Assembly (NCBI GenBank): GCA_947484175.1
Contig: CANKOI010000033.1
Coordinates: 1 to 41,495 of the forward strand
Reading direction: 5' to 3'
DNA from: Deltaproteobacteria bacterium
GTDB taxonomy: Bacteria; Myxococcota_A; UBA796; SXON01
Length of the DNA stretch: 41,495 nucleotides
Shown: positions 31,398 through 39,602 of the stretch, piece after piece
How the letters are laid out: each line of letters opens with the position of its first letter
Numbering within the stretch: position 1 is the stretch's first letter
The notes under the pieces: model-generated
What the model saw: the letters and a program-made list of their open reading frames with translations, nothing else
What the model was told of the DNA's origin: nothing
Database searches by the model: none
Translations under genes and position numbers: made by a program

Positions 31398-33109
31398 GGG
31401 GGGCCTTCACCGGGAGCCCAACTGTCCGCATCGAACAGCCAGACCCGGCGCACCTCGGCAGCCGCCGGAACGTCGACCCGAAAGGTCTTGCGGCGATTGT
31501 CGGCGGTCACGAGGAGCACCGTGTGAACCCCAGCGGGGAGCGAGTGCTGGAACAGCGGTGTGAACCGGATGTACTTCCCGTCGATGAGAATCTGGGCGCG
31601 AGGGGTGGCGCTCACGCTCAAGAGACCCTCGGCGGTGGCGCCAGCCGTAGCGGGCTCAAGCTGCCGCACCAGCTCCGCCGGCTGGGGAGCGGGGGTAGCA
31701 GGCTTGGGCGACGCGGCGGTCGCGACCGCGACAACCCGGGGGACCGGCTCGAGCGACTTCTGCGGTGGCTCTGGCGCGTCGGGCGAGGATGGCTCGATCG
31801 CAGGCGCAACTTCTGGCGTAGCGACCACGGGAAGGGGGGCGGCCACAGGGGAAACGGGGGCGACCGCCACCACGGGGGCCACCGGCGACGATCGGGACAG
31901 CAGCTTCGACGGGCGGGGCCGCAGGATGCTGTACGCGGTGAAACACAGGATCACCACGCTGAAGATGGCGAACAGGATGGAGAAGATGGATGACGACGAC
32001 ATGCCCCGTTGCGGACGCGCTGGCGCTGCCTTGGCCGCCTTTGCCGGGGCATGCAACGACCCCGACACCACGGGCAACCCCGGACGCGCAGGGGGACCGG
32101 GCTGCGACCGCATAGTCGACACCGAGTGGGCGGACGCGTTCGGATCGACTCCAGGCCCCGCCGCCGCCTGATCGAGCGCGCGCAGCTCTGCCACCTTCCG
32201 CACAAGGTCGTCGCGGGCCTTCATCGGATCGGGAACGAGCAGCGAGAGCGCGCGGGCCATCGCCTCAGCGGACCGGTATCGAGCGTGGGGATCCCGTTGG
32301 AGGGCACGCACCAGCACCCCGGCGAGGTCGGCATAGGGCCCTCCGAGGCCGGCCGCTCGGCGGGCGCCGCCGTCTCCCACCAATTCTCTGCGGATCGCCG
32401 CGTTGTCCGTCTCGGGGAAGAGCGGCTCCAACGTGGCCACTTCGTACAAGACACTCGCCAAGCCGTAGAGGTCGGCCGCGGGGCCCACCGCTTCGCCCTC
32501 CGCCTGCTCGGGCGCCATGTAGCCCCAGGTGCCCTTCACCGACCCACGCGACTCTTGCTGGCCTTGTGCGTAGGAGATGCCGAAGTCGAGCACCTTCACC
32601 ACACCCTGCACGGTGAGCATCAGGTTGCTCGGCTTCATGTCCCGGTGCACCAGGCGCAGCGGATTTCCCGCCTCGTCGCCGAGTACGTGGGCATAGTGCA
32701 ACCCTTCGCACGCTTGGCGTCCGAGTTCGGCGAGCAGCGCCACCGGGAGGCGCTGGTTCTGGCGGCGACACGCGGACACGATCTTCCGGAACGTGACGCC
32801 GTCGATGTACTCCATCACCAGGTAGTAGAGTTCGCCCTCGCGGTTGAACTGCTGCACTCGCACGACGTTGACGTGCTCCAGCCGTGCAGAAACCCGCGCT
32901 TCTTGGATGAACAGCTCCTGGAAGCCGTTCTCGTTGGCCAGGTCGGGGTGGATGACCTTGATCGCCACCCGCGTGCTCACCCCCGCGAGCGAGTCGAAGC
33001 GCCCTTCGTAGACGCGCGCCATGCCGCCTGCGCTGATGGGTCGGAGCAGACGATAGGGGCCCATGCGCTCGGGCGCCAGCGAGGGCTCGTGCGGGGGCGG
33101 CGACGGCAT
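31394..33109 (-). CDS. Ser/Thr protein kinase with membrane helix and PEGA domain
   Basis: 571 residues. A complete Hanks kinase domain: SAGGMARVYEG loop, K51 (VAIKVIHP), E70, HRDMKPSN (155-162), DFG (176-178), APE (199-201). A Pro/Ala linker leads to one membrane helix (SIFSILFAIFSVVILCFTAY, about 374-393). It then has a long Pro/Val/Ala stalk and a C-terminal PEGA domain (GLLSVSATPRAQILIDGKYI, HSLPAGVHTVLLVTADN), which is surface-exposed or envelope-binding. The catalytic residues are intact, so it should be active. It lies 18 bases after the TPR gene and overlaps the exported protein by GTGA, forming a four-gene signalling unit. Start ATG 33109. Confidence 0.93.
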   Translation of the reverse strand: MPSPPPHEPSLAPERMGPYRLLRPISAGGMARVYEGRFDSLAGVSTRVAIKVIHPDLANENGFQELFIQEARVSARLEHVNVVRVQQFNREGELYYLVMEYIDGVTFRKIVSACRRQNQRLPVALLAELGRQACEGLHYAHVLGDEAGNPLRLVHRDMKPSNLMLTVQGVVKVLDFGISYAQGQQESRGSVKGTWGYMAPEQAEGEAVGPAADLYGLASVLYEVATLEPLFPETDNAAIRRELVGDGGARRAAGLGGPYADLAGVLVRALQRDPHARYRSAEAMARALSLLVPDPMKARDDLVRKVAELRALDQAAAGPGVDPNASAHSVSTMRSQPGPPARPGLPVVSGSLHAPAKAAKAAPARPQRGMSSSSIFSILFAIFSVVILCFTAYSILRPRPSKLLSRSSPVAPVVAVAPVSPVAAPLPVVATPEVAPAIEPSSPDAPEPPQKSLEPVPRVVAVATAASPKPATPAPQPAELVRQLEPATAGATAEGLLSVSATPRAQILIDGKYIRFTPLFQHSLPAGVHTVLLVTADNRRKTFRVDVPAAAEVRRVWLFDADSWAPGEGPP

Positions 33110-33127
33110 TCCGCTGACAGCCCTAAC

Positions 33128-33934
33128 CTATCTAGAGCAGCAACGGGCGAAGCCTTCGGCACACGCTTGCTTCGCCAGAGTGCGGGCCTTCGTGAGGTCG
33201 GTGTGGGCAAGCGACTGCACGCAGAGGAGCCGAGCTCGGGCCGGACCGTCCGGAGCCTCGGCCAACAGCGCCGCCGCGAGTTTTCCTGCTTCCTCCTTCC
33301 GGCCGGTACGTGCCAACGCCTCGGCGCGATGGCCCTCTGTGAGCGGGCCCGGAAAGCGTGCGAGCGCCCCCTCCCATGCCACCAACGCCTCGTCGAACCG
33401 GCCCAGTTCCTCGGTCATCCCGCCCCGCACGATCCACGTGCGTTCGTGGTCGGGGGCGACGACGGTGGCGTTCTTCAGGAGGGCCAGCGCCTCCTCCACC
33501 TTCCCCGCCTTCGCGGCCACCTGCGCCCGCTCCATGCTCTGCACGACGGCGCCGGGGAGCAGCTTGTAGGGCGACGGAACACACACCTCGCCACACCGGT
33601 AGGCGTTGGTGTAGATCACGGCGCGACCGGAGGGGCAGCCGACCTCGAATGCGTCGACCAGCTCGGCCCGATCGAAGGTGGGGAGGCCGCTGGGGGGGCT
33701 GGTGGAGGCGACGTCGAGCCGATTCACGCCGCCGTGCCGACGGACGATCGGGATGCGCCCGTCCCCGCACGACAGCCTTCCCCACCACGGCTGCGCGCCG
33801 TCGGCGGCGCGGCCCCATTCGAGCGGCTGGTCGTCCACGGTGCCCCGCACGAATCCGGCCGGGCATGTCGGTGCGTCGGTGGTGCGTTCGGGACAGGCGG
33901 CGAGGGCGGCGTGGAGGAGGAGCAGGAGGGTCAC
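33128..33934 (-). CDS. exported TPR protein in kinase operon
   Basis: 268 residues from GTG 33934, which overlaps the upstream stop (GTGA). A signal peptide (MTLLLLLHAALAAC, possible lipobox) leads to a Cys-containing beta region (CPAGFVRGTVDDQPLEWG, GCPSGRAVIYTNAYRCGEVC) with an MORN-like flavour. TPR-type helices follow (RAQVAAKAGKVEEALALLKN, GGMTEELGRFDEALVAWEGA, GHRAEALARTGRKEEAGKLA). The open frame up to 34120 overlaps the previous gene and is not used. It probably acts in the periplasm as a binding partner of the propeller protein or of the kinase. Export and TPRs are well supported; role inferred. Confidence 0.7.
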   Translation of the reverse strand: MTLLLLLHAALAACPERTTDAPTCPAGFVRGTVDDQPLEWGRAADGAQPWWGRLSCGDGRIPIVRRHGGVNRLDVASTSPPSGLPTFDRAELVDAFEVGCPSGRAVIYTNAYRCGEVCVPSPYKLLPGAVVQSMERAQVAAKAGKVEEALALLKNATVVAPDHERTWIVRGGMTEELGRFDEALVAWEGALARFPGPLTEGHRAEALARTGRKEEAGKLAAALLAEAPDGPARARLLCVQSLAHTDLTKARTLAKQACAEGFARCCSR

Positions 33935-34980
33935 CTCCCCTCCAGCGGCATCGTATACACCCGCCGGAAGTCCCGGACCGCGTCGCCGACACGGCCTAAG
34001 GACGCGACGGCGAGCCAGGTTTTTCCGTCGGTGCGCCGGACCACGTCGACATCGGTGTTGCCTACGGTCCCGGTGGGGACCATGCGCGGCTTGCCGCCTT
34101 CGGCCACGGGCACGGCCCACACGGGGTTCAGCGTGGCGTCGTCGGCCCGAACGTAGACGATCGAGGCGCCGTCGGGTGTGAAGCTGGGGCCGCGCGGGTT
34201 GAGGACAACGCCCATCGCGAGCAAACGGGGCGTGCCGCCCGAGACCGGCATCACGAACAAGTCGAACCGCCCCTCGACATCGCGGTTGGCGTAAAACGCA
34301 ATCAGCGTTCCGTCGGGACTGAAGCTCGGGCGGGTTTGGCTACCGGGCCACGATGTGAGTACCCGCGGCGCGGGGAACTCGATGTTGTCGATGAGATAGA
34401 GGCTGTCGCCCTTGCGGCTGTGGCCCACGAAAGCCACCATCTTGCCGTTGGGACTCCAGGCCGGAAACACCTCGCTGGCCGTGGGGTCGCCGGAGAGCTT
34501 CAGGGGAGGAGCGCTGCCGCCCAGCGTGAGCAGGTACAGATCGCCCTGCCCCGAACGGGCCGATGTAAACACGATTTGCGGCCCGGCGGGGCTCCAAGCC
34601 ACCCCGCCGTCGGCTCCCGGAGCGGGGGCGAGCGTGCCCGCACCGTCGAGGTAGACGTCGTAGTCCTCGGTGGTGCCGCTGCTGCTGTACACGAAACGGT
34701 TGAGCGAAGGGGGGGAGAAGCTGATCTCGTGGGTGACGGAGCGGCCGGCCGTGGTGCTAAAGCCCGCCGTGAGCGACCCCGTCGCGACCGCAGGACTCAC
34801 GCGGCGGGGGGGAGACACGCTGCCCGCGGGCGTGACGTACAGCTCCACCGCCTGCCGCTCGAGGTAGTTCACCTCCCAGCTCAGCCACCGGCCATCCGCG
34901 CTCCACCGCGGGGACTGGCAATGCCCCGGGTAGTCGGGCGACGCGGGCTCGATCGCGAGCGCGGCAGCGAGGAACAGCAT
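33931..34980 (-). CDS. TolB-like WD40/PD40 beta-propeller, exported
   Basis: 349 residues with a short signal (MLFLAAALAIEPASP). Repeats have the TolB/PD40 pattern of W-S-x-D-G-R and I-A-F followed by polar strands: SPRWSADGRWLSWEV, GVAWSPAGPQIVFTSARSGQ, FPAWSPNGKMVAFVGHSRKG, RPSFSPDGTLIAFYANRDVE, GPSFTPDGASIVYVRADD. This predicts a six-bladed periplasmic propeller. It heads the four-gene kinase operon (GTGA to the TPR gene). Only 40 bases separate its start from the divergent arylsulfotransferase-like gene. A protein-protein platform is the likely role. Confidence 0.85.
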   Translation of the reverse strand: MLFLAAALAIEPASPDYPGHCQSPRWSADGRWLSWEVNYLERQAVELYVTPAGSVSPPRRVSPAVATGSLTAGFSTTAGRSVTHEISFSPPSLNRFVYSSSGTTEDYDVYLDGAGTLAPAPGADGGVAWSPAGPQIVFTSARSGQGDLYLLTLGGSAPPLKLSGDPTASEVFPAWSPNGKMVAFVGHSRKGDSLYLIDNIEFPAPRVLTSWPGSQTRPSFSPDGTLIAFYANRDVEGRFDLFVMPVSGGTPRLLAMGVVLNPRGPSFTPDGASIVYVRADDATLNPVWAVPVAEGGKPRMVPTGTVGNTDVDVVRRTDGKTWLAVASLGRVGDAVRDFRRVYTMPLEGR

Positions 34981-35020
34981 CGCGCACGCCGTATCCAGAA
35001 ACGGAGAGTTAGGCCCCGAC

Positions 35021-36343
35021 GTGGCCCCACGCCCCTCCCCTCACCGGCTCGCGGGTGTCGTGATGATCGCCGCCTGCACCGACGCGCCGGGCGGCGTAGC
35101 GCCGAGCATCGCCGTGAATCCCACGATCGGCACGGTGGCAACGGCATCGTGGAGCCGAACGGGCCCCGAGCGCACGCGCATCGTAGTCGAGCGGAGCGGC
35201 GAGGCGTGGCTGGCTACGGATTGGCAGGATGCGGAGCTCGCCCATGTGGCCACCCTCTTTGCACTGCCCGCCTCGACCAACCTGAAAGCGCGCGTAGAGG
35301 TGGAGGACGTCGGGGAGAGCGATGCTGTGAACTTCAGCACTGGCCCGCTCGCGGCCGGGCTGCCCCTTGTCGCCGTGGAGGGCGAACCGGCTTGGGGGGG
35401 CTGGACCGCCACGTCGTTCGTGGGGGCCGTGTCGTACGCCGTTCTACTTGATGAGACCGGAGAGATCGTGTGGTGGCACGAAGTGGACGTGCCCCGACTT
35501 TCGCGCGTACGCGTGCGCGCCGATGGACTCGGCGTGTGGTACGGCTTTGCGGAGAGTGAAGCCAAGGACAGCGGAGGTCTGCGCTCCGTGTCGTGGTCGG
35601 GCGACGCGCTCGCCGACCTCGACGTTCCCGCCTTCTCCCACGACTTCACGCTCCTTCCTGACGACCGCCTCGCGTTCATCGAGTTCGACCGGCGCGAGCT
35701 CGACGACGGCGAGCCCGTGTGGGGCAATCGGGTCGTGGAAGGCGACGCCACCGGGACCACCGAGGTGGTGTGGTCGGCGTTCGACTCCTGGAAGCCCGGC
35801 GTTGACGGCGATGTGGACGCACAGGGCTATTGGACCGGCATCAACGCGCTGGACTACGACCCCGACCGAGATGCCTACTTGGTCAGCGCGCGAGGCCTCG
35901 GAGCGATCGTGGAGGTGGGTCGCGACGGTACGCTCGGCGAGCAGATCGGCGGGCCCCAGTCGGACTACGTGTTCCCCGAACCCGACGACGTTCCCCAGCG
36001 ACAGCACCAGTTCGAGCGGCTCTCGGACGGCCTCCTCGTGTTCGACAACCGCGATGCCGACGCCGGCTCACGCGTGTTGGAGCTCGGCCTCGACACGGAC
36101 ACCCACACCGCCGCCGCGCGGTGGACCTACCAACCCCCGGAGCCGCTGTTCGTGTACGCGCTCGGCGACGTGGCCCGCCGGCCCGACGGGAGCACGATGG
36201 TGGCGTGGTGCACCTCCGGCGTGATCGACCACGTCTCGGCCAACGGTGAGGTGCTCGGCACCTTGCGCCTAGACTTAGGCGCCGGCTTCGGTTTTGTGGA
36301 CCGGATGGACAGCCTGCCGGGAATGAACCCCGTAGCTTACTGA
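35021..36343 (+). CDS. arylsulfotransferase-like propeller lipoprotein
   Basis: 440 residues from GTG 35021. LAGVVMIAACTDAPGG is a lipoprotein signal. An N-terminal fibronectin-like beta domain (residues 25-110) precedes a six-bladed propeller of the arylsulfotransferase (ASST) superfamily: ETGEIVWWHEVD, FSHDFTLLPDDRLAFIEFDR, TGINALDYDPDRDAYLVSAR, QRQHQFERLSDGLLVFDNRD, GDVARRPDGSTMVAW. The His in FSHDF and in QHQF occupy places where ASST has active-site histidines, but enzymatic activity is uncertain. Similar proteins occur in actinobacteria and myxobacteria without shown sulfotransferase activity. Its last seven bases overlap the convergent caspase-fold gene. A G7 tract (35394-35400) keeps its frame. 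Confidence 0.75.
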   Translation: MAPRPSPHRLAGVVMIAACTDAPGGVAPSIAVNPTIGTVATASWSRTGPERTRIVVERSGEAWLATDWQDAELAHVATLFALPASTNLKARVEVEDVGESDAVNFSTGPLAAGLPLVAVEGEPAWGGWTATSFVGAVSYAVLLDETGEIVWWHEVDVPRLSRVRVRADGLGVWYGFAESEAKDSGGLRSVSWSGDALADLDVPAFSHDFTLLPDDRLAFIEFDRRELDDGEPVWGNRVVEGDATGTTEVVWSAFDSWKPGVDGDVDAQGYWTGINALDYDPDRDAYLVSARGLGAIVEVGRDGTLGEQIGGPQSDYVFPEPDDVPQRQHQFERLSDGLLVFDNRDADAGSRVLELGLDTDTHTAAARWTYQPPEPLFVYALGDVARRPDGSTMVAWCTSGVIDHVSANGEVLGTLRLDLGAGFGFVDRMDSLPGMNPVAY

Positions 36344-37422
36344 ACGGGGGGCGCGGCGCAGCTCAGGGCGCTGTCTACGAGGTCGCAGTGGTAGAGCCCG
36401 CGCCCCGCGACACTTACGGTGGTGGTGTACTCCTTCCCATCCACCGAAGCCCACACCGTGCAGGGCCCGGCGAGCACATCGAAGAGGTAGCAGCTCGGGT
36501 CGCACGCCCTCACCTCGGTTTCTCGGCATTGAACCTTCTGCGCGGTGCCGGCCGGAAGCACGAACTTCGCCTTGTCGACGCGATGCGTGGGCAGCACGGG
36601 GCCGGGCGCAGTGGCCTCTTCGACGGGCTTGCGCTGGTCGACGATCTGGATGCCCGGGTCGTACTTGCTCTGAACCGTGGGCAGCTGCTGCCCCCCGGTA
36701 GCGTTGGGGACCGCGAGGATCAGGAACGTGTTCAGCTCGGAGCCGGTGATCACGCCGTCGCCGTTGGCATCGGCCTGGCCCGAGATGCCCTCGATGAAGG
36801 ACTTGCTGAACACCCCCGCCTGCGTGGACTGCCGCGGACCGGTGCTGGAAATGATGAAACTCTGCTGGCCGAGCACGGGCCAGTCGTTGCCCGTGGGGCC
36901 GAGGAGGACCAGCCCGTTGAGCGACTGTTCGTGCGCTGCGTCGGTGACGACGACGTACCGCGAGGCGGGCACCCACTTCTGGAGCTGCGCCGCGAGATCC
37001 CGAACGCCGACGGTCGTGGTTTCGAGTGCGTCGGGATCGGTGTCGTAGAGCAGGAGGCGAGGCTCGCCGTAGTCGCCGCCCATGCCGTGACCCACGAAGT
37101 AGAACAGGAACAGGTCCTTCCACTGCACCGTCTTGCTCAGCTCCTCCTCCATCAAGGCTTGGAGCTGCACACTGGTGGCGCTCGCATCGGTGAGCAACCG
37201 AACCTCGTCGAACCCGGCGCTCTGCTCCAACGCTGCGGCCACACGGGCGGCCTCGCTGCGGGCGCTGTCGAGCTGCAGTTCGGGAGGCAGGCGGTCGTAG
37301 CTCGACACCCCCACCACGACGGCCACTCGGCGGCCCTGCGGAGCCGCGGAGTCGGGGGCCGCGTTCGCCGCGAAAGGGGCGAGCATCAAGCACGAAAAGA
37401 ACGTGCGGGTGGCACAGCGCAT
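36337..37422 (-). CDS. exported caspase-fold protein lacking the catalytic cysteine
   Basis: 361 residues with a signal peptide (TFFSCLMLAPFAANAAP). The clan CD fold is clear: RRVAVVVGVSSYDRLPPELQ at 31-50, an LLTDASATS turn, and LFLFYFVGHGMGGDYG with the histidine at residue 112. The following strand should carry the catalytic Cys in D-A-C; here it reads VVVTDAAHEQS with Ala163 (codon GCG). So the dyad is broken and peptidase activity is not expected. An EF-hand-like loop (DANGDGVITGSEL, 218-230) and a Cys-containing C-terminal beta domain (CRETEVRACDPSCYLFDVLA) follow. A pseudo-caspase with a scaffolding or inhibitory role is the natural inference. Confidence 0.85.
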   Translation of the reverse strand: MRCATRTFFSCLMLAPFAANAAPDSAAPQGRRVAVVVGVSSYDRLPPELQLDSARSEAARVAAALEQSAGFDEVRLLTDASATSVQLQALMEEELSKTVQWKDLFLFYFVGHGMGGDYGEPRLLLYDTDPDALETTTVGVRDLAAQLQKWVPASRYVVVTDAAHEQSLNGLVLLGPTGNDWPVLGQQSFIISSTGPRQSTQAGVFSKSFIEGISGQADANGDGVITGSELNTFLILAVPNATGGQQLPTVQSKYDPGIQIVDQRKPVEEATAPGPVLPTHRVDKAKFVLPAGTAQKVQCRETEVRACDPSCYLFDVLAGPCTVWASVDGKEYTTTVSVAGRGLYHCDLVDSALSCAAPPVQ

Positions 37423-37467
37423 GGGGCGTCATAACACCACGGCCGGGCACGAGGATAGGATCGGAGG

Positions 37468-38808
37468 ATGGATGGAGCCGCCGTTCACGCCGCCCTTGCC
37501 GCCCTCGTCGGCGATGCGCACGTGCTCCCCTCCCCGGCCCTCACCGACAGCACCGGCCGCGACGTGGGCCGCCCCCGTTGGGTGGTGCAACCCGGCAGCA
37601 CCGCCGAGGTCGTAGCGCTCGTGCAGCTCTGCCGCGAGCGGCGGATCGTGATCGTCCCGGTCGGCAGCCGCACCGCGTATTGGAGCCCGCTTCGACTCGA
37701 CAACAGCGTGGCGGTGGACGTTTCGCGGCTGCACAGGCTGGAGGTCGCGAACGGGGTGGTGCGCGCGGGAGCTGGCTGGCCGGTGCGACTGCTCGACCAA
37801 GCCCTGCGCCGCGGCGGGGCCCACTTGCCCCTCCACCCGGATGCCTTTGGCGACACCCAGCTCGGCAGCCTCGTGGCCACGGCCTGCACCTCGGGGATCG
37901 GCATGGGGAGCGGCTCGTGGGGCCAGATCCTCACGGGGGTGGAGTGGGTATCGGGAGCCGGGACCGCGATGTGGACCGGGGCGGCGGACCGCTCGGGTGT
38001 TGCGCCGTTCATGCGCGAGGGGCGGCCTGAGCTGACCAGCTTGCTCCTCGGGAGTGAGGGGGGGCTCGGCATCGTGACCGAGCTCGCCTTCCGCCGCCGG
38101 CCACCGCCCTGGCGCATGCGGCTCTCCGGGCAGGCGCCGAGCGTGCTGCCCCTCTTCCCGCTCGGAGCCGAGTTGGCGGGGGTGTACGACACCTTTCGTG
38201 TGCAACGCACGAGTCGCGGCAGCGGCGAGTGGACGGTGGACGTCTGGGTGGTTTCCACCTTCTCGGCGAGAGAGGCTGCGGAACGCGCTGTAGAAGTGGC
38301 GAGGCGGCTGCGGATCGCGGGGGTGTCGGTGCGGGCGCCCGAGGCCGAGACTGCGGCAGCCCGGACCGGCCGATCCCCCGACTACGATGAACGTTGGAAC
38401 GGCCCGCTCAACGGGTTGGGCGACTTCCTCGCGCGGGCCAGCCTGCGCGGCGTGGACGTGAATGCACCGTGGAGCGCGGCGGAAGCCGTTCTGCATGTCC
38501 TCGAAAATCTCGTCGCGGCACAGGTCGCAGCCGGCGTCTCCGAGTCCCGGCTGGCGATGTACGCCGCGCCCGATTTTGTAAACTTCGGGGTGCACGCAAC
38601 GGTCCTTCCCGGAGAGTCGTGGTCGGACGAGGACGACACCCCCACCTACGACGCCCTCCTCGCCCTGCCCGTCATCCCGTACCGTGTGGGGCGACGTTGG
38701 CCACGCGGGTCCGCCGACGCCCTCGGTTCGCGTGACGTTCTGCGCGCGCTGAAATCGGCGTGTGACCCCGACGGGATCCTCGCGCCCGGAGTTGGGCCGT
38801 GGAGCTGA
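37468..38808 (+). CDS. FAD-linked oxidase (PCMH-type, GlcD-like)
   Basis: 446 residues. The FAD-binding PCMH domain occupies the N-terminal half: RPRWVVQPGSTAEVVALVQL, IVPVGSRTAYWSP, AGAGWPVRLLDQALRRGG, GSLVATACTSGIGMGSGSWG and LLLGSEGGLGIVTELAF. The C-terminal half is a shortened FAD-oxidase cap ending in the family's CDPDGILAPG. Such enzymes oxidise hydroxy acids, aldehydes or sugars and donate to various acceptors. No Cys/His for covalent flavin is apparent near the usual places. It starts the rightward unit with the unknown protein (overlapping by ten bases) and the halogenase-like gene. The divergent start of the caspase-fold gene is 45 bases away. Confidence 0.85.
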   Translation: MDGAAVHAALAALVGDAHVLPSPALTDSTGRDVGRPRWVVQPGSTAEVVALVQLCRERRIVIVPVGSRTAYWSPLRLDNSVAVDVSRLHRLEVANGVVRAGAGWPVRLLDQALRRGGAHLPLHPDAFGDTQLGSLVATACTSGIGMGSGSWGQILTGVEWVSGAGTAMWTGAADRSGVAPFMREGRPELTSLLLGSEGGLGIVTELAFRRRPPPWRMRLSGQAPSVLPLFPLGAELAGVYDTFRVQRTSRGSGEWTVDVWVVSTFSAREAAERAVEVARRLRIAGVSVRAPEAETAAARTGRSPDYDERWNGPLNGLGDFLARASLRGVDVNAPWSAAEAVLHVLENLVAAQVAAGVSESRLAMYAAPDFVNFGVHATVLPGESWSDEDDTPTYDALLALPVIPYRVGRRWPRGSADALGSRDVLRALKSACDPDGILAPGVGPWS

Positions 38809-39602
38809 TGTTCCGCTGGTTGGAGGGGCTCGCCGGCGAGGAGGGGCGGCGCTTAGGACAGAGCGTGTCCGCGCTTCCGGGACGCAGCACCTTCGGGAGC
38901 GGAAGCGGCGACCCCTTCGACGCCGCCGAGTTCAGCGAGCGGGAGGGTGCCGGCACGCTGCGCATGGCGTGGAACGTCGACCCCGAGCGCGTGAGGGAGG
39001 GGGCGATCGCGGATTTTTTGGGTACCCGCGGCGTCGAGTTTCCGGGGATAGCGGAGCTGCTCGTGCAAGAGAAGGGCGCGCACGTGCAGGTCGGAGTGGA
39101 CGGGGACAAGACGAAGCTCTACGCCTACCGTTCCCCGACGACGAGCCTCCTCGCTCGCCTCGCGGAAGCCGTCGGGGGACGCCTCCGCTCCGACGCCCGG
39201 TTCTTGTGCGTCGACTTTGACCCCACGCCGGTGCTGAAACAGTACGCGGAATATGCGGACGCAAAGGCCGTGGACGCGGGCGGCACCCTATTTTCGGAGC
39301 CCCACTTGCGAGCCGTAGTTTCGGCGCTGCCGCCGGGGCTGCCGCAGCATCCCGCCGCGCTGGTCGTAACCGAGCGTCAGGTGCACGGCGTGGTCGTGGG
39401 GCACAGCCTCCACGTACGCGTGCACGAGGCGCCCGAACGCCTCGGCGACCTCGCGGGCACCTCGCTCGCCGAGCGCCTCGCCGAGCGGTACCGGGCCGCC
39501 GCGCGCTTGGGACTGCGACTCTGCCCCACCTATGTGTCGTGGTCTACCCTCGGAGCGCCGAGCCTCCTGCGAACCGCATATTACCGACTCGAGCGGCGAT
39601 GA
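38799..39602 (+). CDS. unknown protein between oxidase and halogenase-like genes
   Basis: 267 residues from GTG 38799 (GGAG seven bases upstream); ATG 38808, overlapping the previous stop as TGATG, is an alternative. The sequence shows repeated beta-strand/helix units (TLRMAWNVDPERVREGAIAD, GAHVQVGVDGDKTKLYAYRS, ARFLCVDFDPTPVLKQYAEY) and a C-terminal GLRLCPTYVSWST-LGAPSLLRTAYYRL. The K-L-Y-A-Y strand and repeated units faintly recall aromatic prenyltransferase (ABBA) folds, but I do not claim that family. It is soluble with no signal. Position between two flavoenzymes, coupled by ATGA to the second, points to a tailoring or core step in a small pathway. Confidence 0.6.
   Translation: MELMFRWLEGLAGEEGRRLGQSVSALPGRSTFGSGSGDPFDAAEFSEREGAGTLRMAWNVDPERVREGAIADFLGTRGVEFPGIAELLVQEKGAHVQVGVDGDKTKLYAYRSPTTSLLARLAEAVGGRLRSDARFLCVDFDPTPVLKQYAEYADAKAVDAGGTLFSEPHLRAVVSALPPGLPQHPAALVVTERQVHGVVVGHSLHVRVHEAPERLGDLAGTSLAERLAERYRAAARLGLRLCPTYVSWSTLGAPSLLRTAYYRLERR

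Noticed and set aside
32009-34156. 715-codon open frame on the + strand opposite the PEGA kinase and TPR genes
   Set aside because: Its sequence is Arg/His/Gly-rich without domains, and the opposite strand encodes intact kinase and TPR motifs; long antisense frames are expected at this GC content.
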